NCBI GenBank assembly: GCA_963828415.1
Contig: CAWHEI010000001.1
Span: 682,001 to 746,000 of the forward strand
Source of the DNA: Sva-07 sp963828415
Lineage (GTDB): Bacteria; Actinomycetota; Acidimicrobiia; Acidimicrobiales; Ilumatobacteraceae
DNA: 64,000 bases
Direction: 5' to 3'
Positions 51,268 through 59,879 of the stretch are shown here, in pieces. The notes beneath the pieces are model-generated. The model was not told the origin of the DNA and did not search any database. It saw only the letters and a list, made by a program, of their open reading frames with translations. The position numbers and the translations under genes were made by a program. Position 1 is the first letter of the stretch; each line of letters opens with the position of its first letter.

Positions 51268-52488
51268 TCAGGCCGGCTTGGGTTCCTTCGGGAGCTGGAG
51301 AATCATCTCGCCGATGATGTTGCGCTGGATCTGCGACGACCCGGCGTAGATCGTGCCGGCGCGAGCGTTCAGGAACGTGTTGACCCACGACCCCGAGCTG
51401 TTGGCGGCACCCGGGTCATCGGTCTGGAACGACGACGACGGCGGGCGCCCCTCGATGTAGAGCGCGTCGGCACCGAGGATGTCGACGGCGAGTTCGGTGA
51501 CCACGCGGTGGTACTCGCTCCAGTACAACTTCGAGATCGCGCCGTCGGGCCCAGGGTGGTGGCCGGCGAGGAACTGGGTGAGCGTGCGCTGGCCGAGGAA
51601 GCGCATGATCTGCACCTTCGAATGGCACCATGCGAGACGTTGGCGGATGATCGGATCGTCGGTGAGGCCACGCTCGCGGGCCATCGCGACGAGGCGGTCG
51701 AGTTCGATCTGGTATCGGATCGGCCCGGTTGCAGCCGCCTCGCCGCGTTCGAAACCGAGCAGGGACATGGCGACAGCCCAACCGTTGTTGACGCCGCCGA
51801 CGACGTTCTCCTTCGGGCAGCGGGCGTCGGTGTAGAACACCTCGTTGAACTCGCTCTCGCCCGAGATCATCTTGATCGGGCGTACTTCGATGCCTGGCTG
51901 GTCCATCGGGACGAGCAGGAACGAGATGCCCTTGTGCTTGGGGGAGTCGGGATCGGTGCGAGCCAGCGTGAAGATGTGGTCGGCGAGGTGTCCGGCGGAG
52001 GTCCAGATCTTCTGTCCGTTGAGCACCCATTCGTCGCCGTCGAGTTCGGCCTTGAGACCGACATTGCCCAGGTCGGAGCCTGCGTTCGGCTCGGAGTAGC
52101 CCTGGCACCACGTGTCCTCACCGGACAGCAGGCGCGGGATGTAGTGCGACTTCTGCTCCTCGGTCCCCCACATCAGCAACGTGTTGCCGAGCATCTGGAT
52201 GCTGAACGGATCGTTCGGCCCGCCCGTGGGGACGCCCGCACGGGCGAACTCCTCGGCGAGGATGACCTGCTCGGTCGCGCTGAGACCGGCCCCGCCATAC
52301 TCGGCGGGCCAACCCGGAGCGAGGTAGTTCGCTTCGTAGAGCGTCTTGCGCCACTCGGTCACGAACTCGACGATGGCGTCGCCCTGCAGGGCGCCCAGAC
52401 CGGTCCAGTTCGACGGCAGCTTCTCGGCGAGAAACGCCTGCACCTTCTCGCGGTACGCCTCGGCCTCTGGGGAGTAGGTGGGATCCAT
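51268..52488 (-). CDS. Acyl-CoA dehydrogenase
   Basis: This 406-residue FAD flavoenzyme introduces a trans-2 double bond into acyl-CoA. The ACAD signatures are GYSEPNAGSDLGN and GEMILQLP. FNEVFYTDARCPKENVVGGVNNGW and YAGSSQIQRNIIGE are typical of the mycobacterial FadE-like/actinobacterial group, many of which act as heteromeric steroid-side-chain or long-chain dehydrogenases. The catalytic base position is not certain. The ATG at 52488 follows the common MDPTYSPEAEAYR start. A gap of 23 bp separates it from the ROK gene upstream. Confidence 0.93.
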   Translation of the reverse strand: MDPTYSPEAEAYREKVQAFLAEKLPSNWTGLGALQGDAIVEFVTEWRKTLYEANYLAPGWPAEYGGAGLSATEQVILAEEFARAGVPTGGPNDPFSIQMLGNTLLMWGTEEQKSHYIPRLLSGEDTWCQGYSEPNAGSDLGNVGLKAELDGDEWVLNGQKIWTSAGHLADHIFTLARTDPDSPKHKGISFLLVPMDQPGIEVRPIKMISGESEFNEVFYTDARCPKENVVGGVNNGWAVAMSLLGFERGEAAATGPIRYQIELDRLVAMARERGLTDDPIIRQRLAWCHSKVQIMRFLGQRTLTQFLAGHHPGPDGAISKLYWSEYHRVVTELAVDILGADALYIEGRPPSSSFQTDDPGAANSSGSWVNTFLNARAGTIYAGSSQIQRNIIGEMILQLPKEPKPA

Positions 52489-52511
52489 GGCTGCGAGGCT
52501 ACTCGTCGGGC

Positions 52512-53381
52512 TCAACTCGAACCAGCGGAGCCAACGAGTGCTGCGGCCCCCACGAGCGGCTGCACGAACCCCGAGGGCTCGACGACCTGCAGGCCGGCAA
52601 GGTGGGGCAGCCGCAAGCGGGCGGCGATCTCTCGTCGCATCGTGTCGAGCATGACGTCACCGAACGTGTCGACGACCACACCGGACAGCACGAACGTCGA
52701 CACGTCGAACGCCGCCGCCGAGGACGCGATCGCCCGACCGACCATGATCCCGGTGCGTTCGACGATCGACGGGGTCGCGCGTCGCAACGGACGGTTCATC
52801 TCCGCTTCGAGGGCGGACGCCGATGCGAAGGCAGCGAGACAGCCGGTGGCGCCGCACGAGCACACGGGTCCGCTCGGATCGACGGTGACATGAGCGATCG
52901 AGCCGGCATTGCCGTGGGCACCGCGGAGACGGACGCCATCGATGACGCATGCCGATTCGATCGTTCGATCCAGCACCAACGTGAAGAAGCTCGTCGTGGT
53001 CAAGGTGTCGCCGTAGCGGAGTTCCCCCTCGGCCACAGCGCCTGCGAGCGTGTCGAGCACGACCGGGAGTCCCGTGAGCTCCTCGACATGACGACGCAAC
53101 GGGAACCCCGACCAGGCGGGCAGCGCTTCGGGCGACACCGAGCCGGCAGGTTCGTCGATCGGGCCGGCGCAACTGACCGCCACGGCCGACGGCGCTGCGA
53201 CCTCGTCGGGCCGTGCGGCCAACACCCGCCGCACGAGTTGCTCGAGCGCCCGCCACACCTCGCGTGTCGGGGTGCCGATGCGGTCACGCACGAGCACCTC
53301 GCCGCGCTGGTCGACGATGCCCGCCGCCAGTCGACCCGGGTCGACCACGACCGCCAGCACCGTTGACTCGACATGACCCAT
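52512..53381 (-). CDS. ROK family protein with degenerate ATP-binding motif
   Basis: This 289-residue protein has the ROK (repressor/ORF/kinase) fold. The N-terminal phosphate loop, normally DxGGTK, reads DPGRL, so ATP binding is doubtful. The catalytic Asp is retained in VVLDTLAGAVAEGE, although the preceding Asn is lost. The zinc motif CSCGATGC is intact, but the Glu that normally follows is Ala. No N-terminal helix-turn-helix is present, so it is not a classical ROK repressor. It may be a low-activity sugar kinase or a sensor. It diverges from moxR with 57 bp between starts. Confidence 0.82.
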   Translation of the reverse strand: MGHVESTVLAVVVDPGRLAAGIVDQRGEVLVRDRIGTPTREVWRALEQLVRRVLAARPDEVAAPSAVAVSCAGPIDEPAGSVSPEALPAWSGFPLRRHVEELTGLPVVLDTLAGAVAEGELRYGDTLTTTSFFTLVLDRTIESACVIDGVRLRGAHGNAGSIAHVTVDPSGPVCSCGATGCLAAFASASALEAEMNRPLRRATPSIVERTGIMVGRAIASSAAAFDVSTFVLSGVVVDTFGDVMLDTMRREIAARLRLPHLAGLQVVEPSGFVQPLVGAAALVGSAGSS

Positions 53382-53425
53382 GATGGGCGAAGCTACCCCG
53401 ACTGTCGCTCGGTCGATCTCCCGTC

Positions 53426-53441
53426 TACCCTTCGGGCGGTG
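53426..53441 (+). promoter_or_regulatory. Putative leaderless promoter of moxR
   Basis: TACCCT (53426-53431) ends seven bases before the GTG start, so transcription could begin at the start codon. There is no Shine-Dalgarno sequence. A weak -35 candidate, CTGTCG, lies 18 bases upstream at 53402-53407. Confidence 0.4.
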
Positions 53442-54461
53442 ACGACCGATATCGCGGACGACGCCCGATCGAGGGCGGCATCCACCGCCCCTACGACGCC
53501 GGCAACCCCCGACAACGCGGCAATGCGCGGGTTCGCCGACCTCTTCGATGCGATCACCTCCAACGTCGCGCAGGTCCTGCACGGCAAACGCGACACCATC
53601 GAACTTGCGGTGATGTGTCTGTTGGCCGAGGGACACCTGCTGATCGAGGATGTGCCCGGCGTCGGCAAGACGTCGTTGGCCAAGGCGCTCGCTGCCTCGA
53701 TCGACTGCAGCTGGAAGCGCATCCAGTTCACGCCGGACCTCCTGCCCACCGACCTCGTCGGCGTGAGCATCTACCAGCGATCGACCGAGACGTTCGTGTT
53801 CGAACCGGGGCCGCTGTTCGCCAACATCGTGCTCGCCGACGAGATCAACCGAGCGTCACCGAAGACGCAGTCGGCACTGCTCGAAGCGATGGAAGAACGT
53901 CAGATCACCGCTGACGGAAGAAGCCGCCAGCTCGACGCGCCGTTCATGGTGATCGCGACACAGAACCCGGTCGATCAGGGCGGCACGTACCGGCTGCCGG
54001 AGAGCCAGCTCGATCGCTTCCTGCTGCGGATCTCGATCGGCTATCCCGCCCGCGATGCCGAGATGCAGATGCTCGACCTCCACGGCGGCGCGATCGCCGT
54101 CCAGGCGATCGAACCGGTTGTCTCGATCGAGGAGATCCGAGCGATGATCGCCGCGGTTCGCGGCGTTCACGTCGCCACGGCGTTGAAGTCGTACCTGGTC
54201 GATCTGGCCGCCACGAGTCGTCGCCACCCCGGCATCGAACTCGGACTGTCGCCACGGGCGACGTTGCAGCTCGCCGCGGCCGCGCGGGCCCACGCTGCTG
54301 CGAACGGCCGCAACTACGCAATCCCCGACGACGTCAAGGCGGTCGGCCACGCCACGCTCAGCCACCGCGTCGTCGTGCGCGCCGAACACGGCTCACAGCT
54401 GTCGCCCGACGATGCGATCAGTGAGGTCTTCGATGCCGTCACCGTGCCAGTCCCTCGTTGA
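53439..54461 (+). CDS. MoxR family AAA+ ATPase
   Basis: This 340-residue ATPase has Walker A GVGKTS at 75-80, Walker B VLADEINRA, the MEERQIT sensor region, ATQNPVDQGG and PESQLDRFLLR. MoxR ATPases act as chaperones that assemble or activate partner proteins, commonly those encoded next door. Here these are a DUF58 protein and a membrane transglutaminase, the usual trio. GTG 53439 gives a Ser/Thr/Ala-rich 28-residue leader; ATG at 53523 is the alternative. The DUF58 gene follows 12 bp later. Confidence 0.93.
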   Translation: MTTDIADDARSRAASTAPTTPATPDNAAMRGFADLFDAITSNVAQVLHGKRDTIELAVMCLLAEGHLLIEDVPGVGKTSLAKALAASIDCSWKRIQFTPDLLPTDLVGVSIYQRSTETFVFEPGPLFANIVLADEINRASPKTQSALLEAMEERQITADGRSRQLDAPFMVIATQNPVDQGGTYRLPESQLDRFLLRISIGYPARDAEMQMLDLHGGAIAVQAIEPVVSIEEIRAMIAAVRGVHVATALKSYLVDLAATSRRHPGIELGLSPRATLQLAAAARAHAAANGRNYAIPDDVKAVGHATLSHRVVVRAEHGSQLSPDDAISEVFDAVTVPVPR

Positions 54462-54473
54462 GCTGATGAACCA

Positions 54474-55652
54474 ATGGCCCGGCTCGCCCTGACCCGCCAG
54501 GGCGTTGCCGTGGTCGGCGCCTCACTGGTGGCGATCACGATCGGGCGCGTGTTCGGCATCATCGAGTTGTACGTGATCGGCACCGGGTTCCTCGCCGCCG
54601 CCGCAGTCGCAGTCGCCTACGTCTGGATACGCCGCCCCAGGATCGACGCTCACCGTTGGATCCACCCGACGATCCTGGTCGCGGGCGACACCGGTCACGT
54701 CGACATCCGCCTCGCTCACACGGGTCGACTCGCCACGCCGCCGTTCGTGCTGGAGGAACCGGTCGTGCGCACGATGACCGAGGACCACGTCGCTCGACTC
54801 CCGGTCGCTGCACAGCGAGCAGGTTCGGTGTCGTCGTCCGGCTACCGGGTACCGACGACGACGCGTGGCGTGGTCGGGTTGGGTCCGCTCAGACTGATCG
54901 TGAACGACGTGCTCGGCATCGCCCGATCGACCACGGTGATCGCCGGGAGCAGCGAGATCGTGGTTGCGCCACGGACCCTGCTCGTCGACATGCCCGAATT
55001 GGGCCGTGGCCGCCTCGGACGGGCACTGCTCGAATCGTCGCGTCGGCTGGGCCCGGGCGACTTCCACGGCCTGCGTGAGTACGCCGCCGGTGACGAGCTG
55101 CGCAGCATCCACTGGCGCGCCTCGGCGCGCTCCGACGACCTCATGGTCAAGGAGTTCACGGTGGAGGGACTCCATCGCTGCACCATCGTGTTCGACCCCT
55201 CGCCGAGCGCACACGGAAGCAGCGCCAACTTCGAGCACGGCGTGACTGCCGCAGCGAGCCTGGTGTCGAGTGCCATGCGTGCGGGCCTCGGGACACGGTT
55301 CGTCACCGCGGGCGGCATCGACCTGCGCGGCCCCGAAGTCGTGCAGACCACGCAGCGGGTGCTCGCCCGTATCGAGCCGAGCGATCAACCGATCGTCGCC
55401 GTCGACAACGACATGGCCGACGGGCTCGTGCTCCTCGTCGTGGTCACCGGGTCACGGCACGCCGCGTCCTGGCGCACGACATCGGCGATCGCCGACCCGA
55501 CGATCACACGGGTTCTGGTCGCAACCAACGACTCATCCGACGGAACCCGCCTGAACGTGTCGGCCGGATCCGACGACGAGTTCGTCGCTGCCTGGCAGGC
55601 ACTCGTGGGCCAGCCGACGCATGTCCAAGCGCCCACGACGGTGCAGCCATGA
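54474..55652 (+). CDS. DUF58 membrane-anchored protein of the MoxR module
   Basis: This 392-residue protein has two N-terminal membrane helices (about 10-50) and a large soluble part with the DUF58 signature DFHGLREYAAGDELRSIHWRASAR near residue 200, followed by a von Willebrand A-like fold (CTIVFDPSPSAHG in place of a full MIDAS). It probably works with the MoxR ATPase in envelope protein assembly or maturation. It overlaps the transglutaminase gene by four bases (ATGA). Confidence 0.9.
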   Translation: MARLALTRQGVAVVGASLVAITIGRVFGIIELYVIGTGFLAAAAVAVAYVWIRRPRIDAHRWIHPTILVAGDTGHVDIRLAHTGRLATPPFVLEEPVVRTMTEDHVARLPVAAQRAGSVSSSGYRVPTTTRGVVGLGPLRLIVNDVLGIARSTTVIAGSSEIVVAPRTLLVDMPELGRGRLGRALLESSRRLGPGDFHGLREYAAGDELRSIHWRASARSDDLMVKEFTVEGLHRCTIVFDPSPSAHGSSANFEHGVTAAASLVSSAMRAGLGTRFVTAGGIDLRGPEVVQTTQRVLARIEPSDQPIVAVDNDMADGLVLLVVVTGSRHAASWRTTSAIADPTITRVLVATNDSSDGTRLNVSAGSDDEFVAAWQALVGQPTHVQAPTTVQP

Positions 55653-57868
55653 GATCGGGATCGATCCACCCGAGCCTGAGCAACGACGTGCTGGCCAGTC
55701 TCATGGTGGCCGCCTTCTCCATGGTCGTCGCCGTCGGCTATGCGCGCGTGTTCAGTGGCTGGCCGTTCCTCGGCGACATGGCGGTCATCGTCGTCGCAGG
55801 GCACGGCCTTGGGCTGCTGCTTCGACGACTGCGGCTGACGGCCTGGATCGCCGTGCCGGCACTCGCTCTGGCGCTCGCCTGGGTCGTGCTTGCGCTGTAC
55901 TACCCCGAGACGTTCTCGTGGGGCATGCCCACGAGCAACACCTGGACGGCCCTCGGCGATCAGCTCACTTCGGTGCGCGGCGAGTTCCGCACCGCAGTCG
56001 CTCCGGTCGACTACGCCGGAGGCTGGAACGTGCTGGCCGCGATCGGACTCGCCGTTGCGGTCCTGCTCGCCGATGTCTTCGCGTTCCGTGCCGACGCGCG
56101 AGCCGAAACGTTGGTACCGGGAGGCGTCCTGTTCGTCTTCGTGGGTGCCCTCGGCGACGATCGCCTCCGGATCGTCACCGCGGTGGCGCTCGTCGGGATG
56201 GGGGTCGCAACGACGGCGACATTGCGCGGCTACCACGCCGGTGCCGACCGCTCCCACGCGGCCGCGTCGTGGCGTCGGTGGCCCGTCGCGCTGGCGGTCG
56301 GTGCGGTCGTGGCCGTGGCCGCCGGCTTCGTCGGGCCGCGACTTCCAGGCGCTGACGCCGCCCCGCTCTACGAGACGAGCGGGGGCGGCGGTGTCAGCCA
56401 GGTGCTCAGCCCGCTCGTCGACATCCGCTCCCGACTGACCAATCGTTCGACGACCGAATTGTTCCGCGTGCGCGCCGACTCGGAGTCCTACTGGCGTTCA
56501 TCGGCGTTGCCCGAGTTCGACGGCACGACGTGGGGATTGCCCGAACGCGAGCTGCAGCCGATCGACGGTCCGCTCACTGCGCCAGCCGACTTCCTGGTCG
56601 AGAACCGACAGCAGATCACGATCGGCGCGCTGGGCGGCCGGTTGGTTCCCGCCGCTCCAGATCCGTTCGAGGCGTCCCCGGACAGCCTGCGATTCGTGGC
56701 GGAGACCTCCACGCTGGTCACCGTCGGCAACGACCTGCAAACCGGAGATCGAATCGACATCGTGTCGGCGACACCCACACTCGACCCGGACCAGCTGCGC
56801 CAAGCGACATCCGTGGCCCCGCCAGATCCCATTCACACGAGCCTGCCCGACGACCTTCCCCTCGTGGTCGCTGCGACCGCACGTCAGGTCACCGCCGACG
56901 CGGCAAGCAGCTACGACGCTGCGCTGGCACTGCAGAGTTGGTTCCAACGCGAATTCGAGTACAGCCTCGAGGTCCGACCCGGTCACGGCAACTCGGCGAT
57001 CGAGAGTTTCCTGCGCGACCGGGTCGGCTACTGCGAACAGTTCGCCGGCACGTACGCCGCCATGTTGCGTACCCTCGGAATCCCGACTCGGGTGGCGGTC
57101 GGATTCACCTCGGGCGTCCCGCTCGGCGATGGGCAGTACTCGGTGCTCGGGCGCAATGCACATGCCTGGCCAGAAGTGTGGTTCGACGACATCGGATGGG
57201 TCGCGTTCGAGCCGACCCCCGGCCGAGGTGCGCCGAATGCCGAGAGCTACACCGGCATCCCACCCCAGCAGGACACCTCTGCTGGTGCCGACGAGATCGG
57301 CGACGCTGCGAATACACCGCCGCCGGTCGCTCCCACCGGGCCGATCGACGGCGGCGGGTTGAACATCCCGGACTTCGGTGACGCTGCCGGTACCGAGCCG
57401 ACGCCGCCGGCCGCACCGACCGTTGCTGAGGACGAGACGTCGTCGATGTGGCTCGCAGCGCTCGTGCTGCTCGCCGCAGTGCTCGCCGCGCCGGGTGCCA
57501 TCCGCCTCGTCCGCCATCGGCGTCGCGCCCGCACCGTCGACGACCAGATCGCGAACGCCTGGGCACGGGCCACCAACGCGGTTGCGGCGGCGGGCGTCCC
57601 GGTGCAGCCGTCGGACACACCGATCGAGGTGGCAGCGAGCACCGCTCGGCACTTCCCGCTGGTCACGCGTCCGATGACCTCGCTCGCCGATGCGGTGACC
57701 ACGGCGACCTATCGGGCCGAGGGCAGCGCCGGCTTCGACGTTGCCAGCGCGTACGGAGCGAGCACGGTCAGCGAGTGCCGCAACTGGGCCAAACAGATCG
57801 ACCGCGCCACGTCCGAATCGTTGGACTGGCCGAGTCGGGTCCGACGGTACTTCACCGCACGAGGCTGA
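55649..57868 (+). CDS. Membrane transglutaminase-like protein (TgpA family)
   Basis: This 739-residue protein has six N-terminal membrane helices (about 15-230), a soluble extracellular transglutaminase-like domain and a final membrane helix near residue 600 with a cytoplasmic tail. The Cys-His-Asp triad is visible: Cys462 in GYCEQFAGTYAA, His505 in NAHAWPEVW and Asp513/514 in WFDDIGW. A Pro/Thr/Ala linker precedes the last helix. Substrates are unknown; envelope proteins or peptidoglycan-linked peptides are likely. It completes the MoxR-DUF58 module and ends in a hairpin shared with DUF3040. Confidence 0.92.
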   Translation: MRSGSIHPSLSNDVLASLMVAAFSMVVAVGYARVFSGWPFLGDMAVIVVAGHGLGLLLRRLRLTAWIAVPALALALAWVVLALYYPETFSWGMPTSNTWTALGDQLTSVRGEFRTAVAPVDYAGGWNVLAAIGLAVAVLLADVFAFRADARAETLVPGGVLFVFVGALGDDRLRIVTAVALVGMGVATTATLRGYHAGADRSHAAASWRRWPVALAVGAVVAVAAGFVGPRLPGADAAPLYETSGGGGVSQVLSPLVDIRSRLTNRSTTELFRVRADSESYWRSSALPEFDGTTWGLPERELQPIDGPLTAPADFLVENRQQITIGALGGRLVPAAPDPFEASPDSLRFVAETSTLVTVGNDLQTGDRIDIVSATPTLDPDQLRQATSVAPPDPIHTSLPDDLPLVVAATARQVTADAASSYDAALALQSWFQREFEYSLEVRPGHGNSAIESFLRDRVGYCEQFAGTYAAMLRTLGIPTRVAVGFTSGVPLGDGQYSVLGRNAHAWPEVWFDDIGWVAFEPTPGRGAPNAESYTGIPPQQDTSAGADEIGDAANTPPPVAPTGPIDGGGLNIPDFGDAAGTEPTPPAAPTVAEDETSSMWLAALVLLAAVLAAPGAIRLVRHRRRARTVDDQIANAWARATNAVAAAGVPVQPSDTPIEVAASTARHFPLVTRPMTSLADAVTTATYRAEGSAGFDVASAYGASTVSECRNWAKQIDRATSESLDWPSRVRRYFTARG

Positions 57869-57895
57869 ACAGGGCGCAGCGACGCGGCGTTCAGC
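57864..57895. terminator. Candidate bidirectional hairpin between convergent genes
   Basis: GCTGAAC (57864-57870) pairs with GTTCAGC (57889-57895), with GC-rich partly pairing sequence between. The left arm contains the transglutaminase stop codon and the right arm the DUF3040 stop codon. No long T-run follows, as is common for actinobacterial terminators. Confidence 0.45.
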
Positions 57896-58232
57896 GGGTG
57901 GCGTCGTCGTCGACGCCCGGTCGACGCCCACTCAGCCACGCAGAGATCGGCAACTGCCCGAGACGTTCCCGCCCGAGCAGCCGTACTTCGGACTCGAGCA
58001 GGATCGCCATCACGAGCACCAGGACGAATCCGGCGAAGGCGACCACGAAGCTCACGGCGAGACCGCCAATGGTGATCACGAGGCCGATGATCAGCCCGAA
58101 CCCCAACAGGATCGAGCGTCGACGAGACACCCGATACCCGCGTTGAGAGAAGGTGGGGTCCTGCTCGAGCTCCTGCTCGATCTGACGCAAGATGCGTTGC
58201 TCTTCCTCGGAGAGAGGCACGAAGCCAATCAT
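57891..58232 (-). CDS. DUF3040 domain membrane protein
   Basis: This 113-residue protein opens with the DUF3040 signature PLSEEEQRILRQIEQELEQDPTF, followed by a basic stretch and two membrane helices (about 41-60 and 63-80) and a hydrophilic tail. Its function is unknown. In actinobacteria the family sits near dinB and the mraZ cluster, as here. The ATG at 58232 is preferred to a longer frame lying over dinB. It begins 20 bp after the dinB stop. Confidence 0.88.
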   Translation of the reverse strand: MIGFVPLSEEEQRILRQIEQELEQDPTFSQRGYRVSRRRSILLGFGLIIGLVITIGGLAVSFVVAFAGFVLVLVMAILLESEVRLLGRERLGQLPISAWLSGRRPGVDDDATR

Positions 58233-58252
58233 CGCACGTTTCGGGGCGATCC

Positions 58253-59524
58253 TCAACGCGGTGCGCCACGTTTCTCCGCGTCGGGTCCCCACTGCTGCTC
58301 GCCCCGACGCACGACGCGGAGTCGTCCTGACTCGAGCGCGCTCGCCGGGCCGATCGCCGACGACCCGAATCGGTCCCGGATCTGGTCGAGGGCCTCCGTG
58401 GTGGCCACCCAATCGGGCCGTTCGTCGAGCAGGTCGTCGAGGCTCAGTTGCCGGGTGCTCGCGCCGAGATTGGATCCCCCGACGCCGAGCAGACGAACCC
58501 CGGGCGTCGGGTCGATGGCCTCGAGGAGTGGGGCGAGGAGGTCGACGATCTCCGGAGCGAGTTCGACCGCTTCCGAGCACGTCACCGATCGTGTGATCGT
58601 CTGGAACCCCGTGTCGAAACGGAGCTTCAGCGTGAGTGTTCGCGCCCCGACACCAGCGGCGCGCAGACGCGACGCGACCGCGTCGGCGAGCCGAACCAGT
58701 TCGCGACGGAGTTCGTCGTGTTCGTACTTGTTGGTCGCGTATGTCTCTTCATGACTGATCGACCGGGCCTCCCGTTCGGGTTCGACCGGTCGGTCGTCGA
58801 GACCTCGGGCAAGGCTCAGAAGGTGGTGCGCCTGCCTGGAACCCAACGCCGCCACCAGGACCGCGTCATCGATCAGGGCGAAGTCCGCTACGCGGCGGAT
58901 CCCGATTCGGTGCAGTTTGTCGAGCGTGACGGGCCCAACGCCCCACAGCCGCTCTACGGGCAATGGATCCAGGAAGTCGCGCTCGCGCCCTGCGACCACC
59001 ACGACGACGCCCGGCCCTGGCTCCACCGTGGAGGGCGTTGCACGAGGCTTCGCCTCGACCGAGGCCAGCTTGGCGAGGAACTTGTTCGGCGCCACGCCGA
59101 CAGAGCAGCCGAGCGAGAGTTCTTCGGCGACGTCGCGCCGGATCGCTGCGGCGATGTCCGGCGCTGGTCCGAACAGCCGGAGCGATCCAGTGACATCGAG
59201 GAACGCTTCGTCGAGCGACAGCGGTTCGACCAGCGGGGTGTATCGATCCATGATCTCTCGCACCTGGGCGCTGACCTCGGCGTAGAGCTCGTGGTCACCG
59301 GACAGGAACACCGCATGCGGACACCGCCGCTTGGCCACTGCGGACGGCATCGCCGAGTGGACTCCGAATCGTCGCGCCTCGTACGACGCGGCGGCGACCA
59401 CTCCACGATTGCCTGTTCCGCCGACGACGACCGGTTGGCCGACCAGATCGGGACGACGACGCAGCTCGACCGAGACGAAGAAGGCGTCCATGTCCACGTG
59501 GAGGATCTGGCGCGGGCCGGTCAC
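58253..59524 (-). CDS. dinB: DNA polymerase IV (Y-family)
   Basis: This 423-residue translesion polymerase has its catalytic aspartate in ILHVDMDAFFVSVE and the SLDEAFLDVTGS pair. GVAPNKFLAKLAS, the helix-hairpin-helix region GVGPVTLDKLHRIGI and the little-finger domain follow. There is no recognisable beta-clamp motif at the C-terminus beyond RQLSLDDL. I prefer GTG 59524, giving VTGPRQILHVDMDA with a CACACT box seven bases upstream; the ATG at 59557 would overlap the divergent gene's start. No LexA operator was seen. Confidence 0.92.
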   Translation of the reverse strand: MTGPRQILHVDMDAFFVSVELRRRPDLVGQPVVVGGTGNRGVVAAASYEARRFGVHSAMPSAVAKRRCPHAVFLSGDHELYAEVSAQVREIMDRYTPLVEPLSLDEAFLDVTGSLRLFGPAPDIAAAIRRDVAEELSLGCSVGVAPNKFLAKLASVEAKPRATPSTVEPGPGVVVVVAGRERDFLDPLPVERLWGVGPVTLDKLHRIGIRRVADFALIDDAVLVAALGSRQAHHLLSLARGLDDRPVEPEREARSISHEETYATNKYEHDELRRELVRLADAVASRLRAAGVGARTLTLKLRFDTGFQTITRSVTCSEAVELAPEIVDLLAPLLEAIDPTPGVRLLGVGGSNLGASTRQLSLDDLLDERPDWVATTEALDQIRDRFGSSAIGPASALESGRLRVVRRGEQQWGPDAEKRGAPR

Positions 59525-59555
59525 GTCCCCAGTGTGGCCCGTTACGATCCGCGCC

Positions 59556-59879
59556 ATGAACACCTCCCCGAACGCTGGGCCGAATGCCGCGCCGGCGCCC
59601 GACACCGATCGATCGCTCTCGGCGCTGCCGTCGGTGGGTGTCCGCGTTGGCGCGTTCGCAGCGATCCTGCTCAGCGGTCTCGCCGGCGCGATGATCGGCT
59701 ACTCGCTGATCTCGCTGCAGTGCGAGGGAGACTGTGGACTCGCCACCGGGCTCGGGCTGCTCGTCGGCGCAGTCGTCGCCGCCGGCGGCATGGCGATCGT
59801 GGCGGTGCTGGTGATGCGGGCCATCGGCGAGTGGCGCGAGATCGAAGACCGAACCGGAGCGGGGCACGCACCGAGATGA
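59556..59879 (+). CDS. Small membrane protein, function unknown
   Basis: This 107-residue protein has a disordered Pro/Ala/Asn N-terminus and two membrane helices (about 28-52 and 64-90) with a short loop containing a Cys pair (QCEGDCG). The C-terminus is charged. The gene is not recognised. It overlaps the inositol-phosphatase-family gene by four bases, suggesting joint expression. TACGAT (59543-59548) eight bases before the ATG would give a leaderless transcript divergent from dinB. Confidence 0.7.
   Translation: MNTSPNAGPNAAPAPDTDRSLSALPSVGVRVGAFAAILLSGLAGAMIGYSLISLQCEGDCGLATGLGLLVGAVVAAGGMAIVAVLVMRAIGEWREIEDRTGAGHAPR

Noticed and set aside
59525..59560. LexA (SOS) operator at dinB
   Set aside because: No CGAAC-type inverted repeat is present between dinB and the divergent gene.
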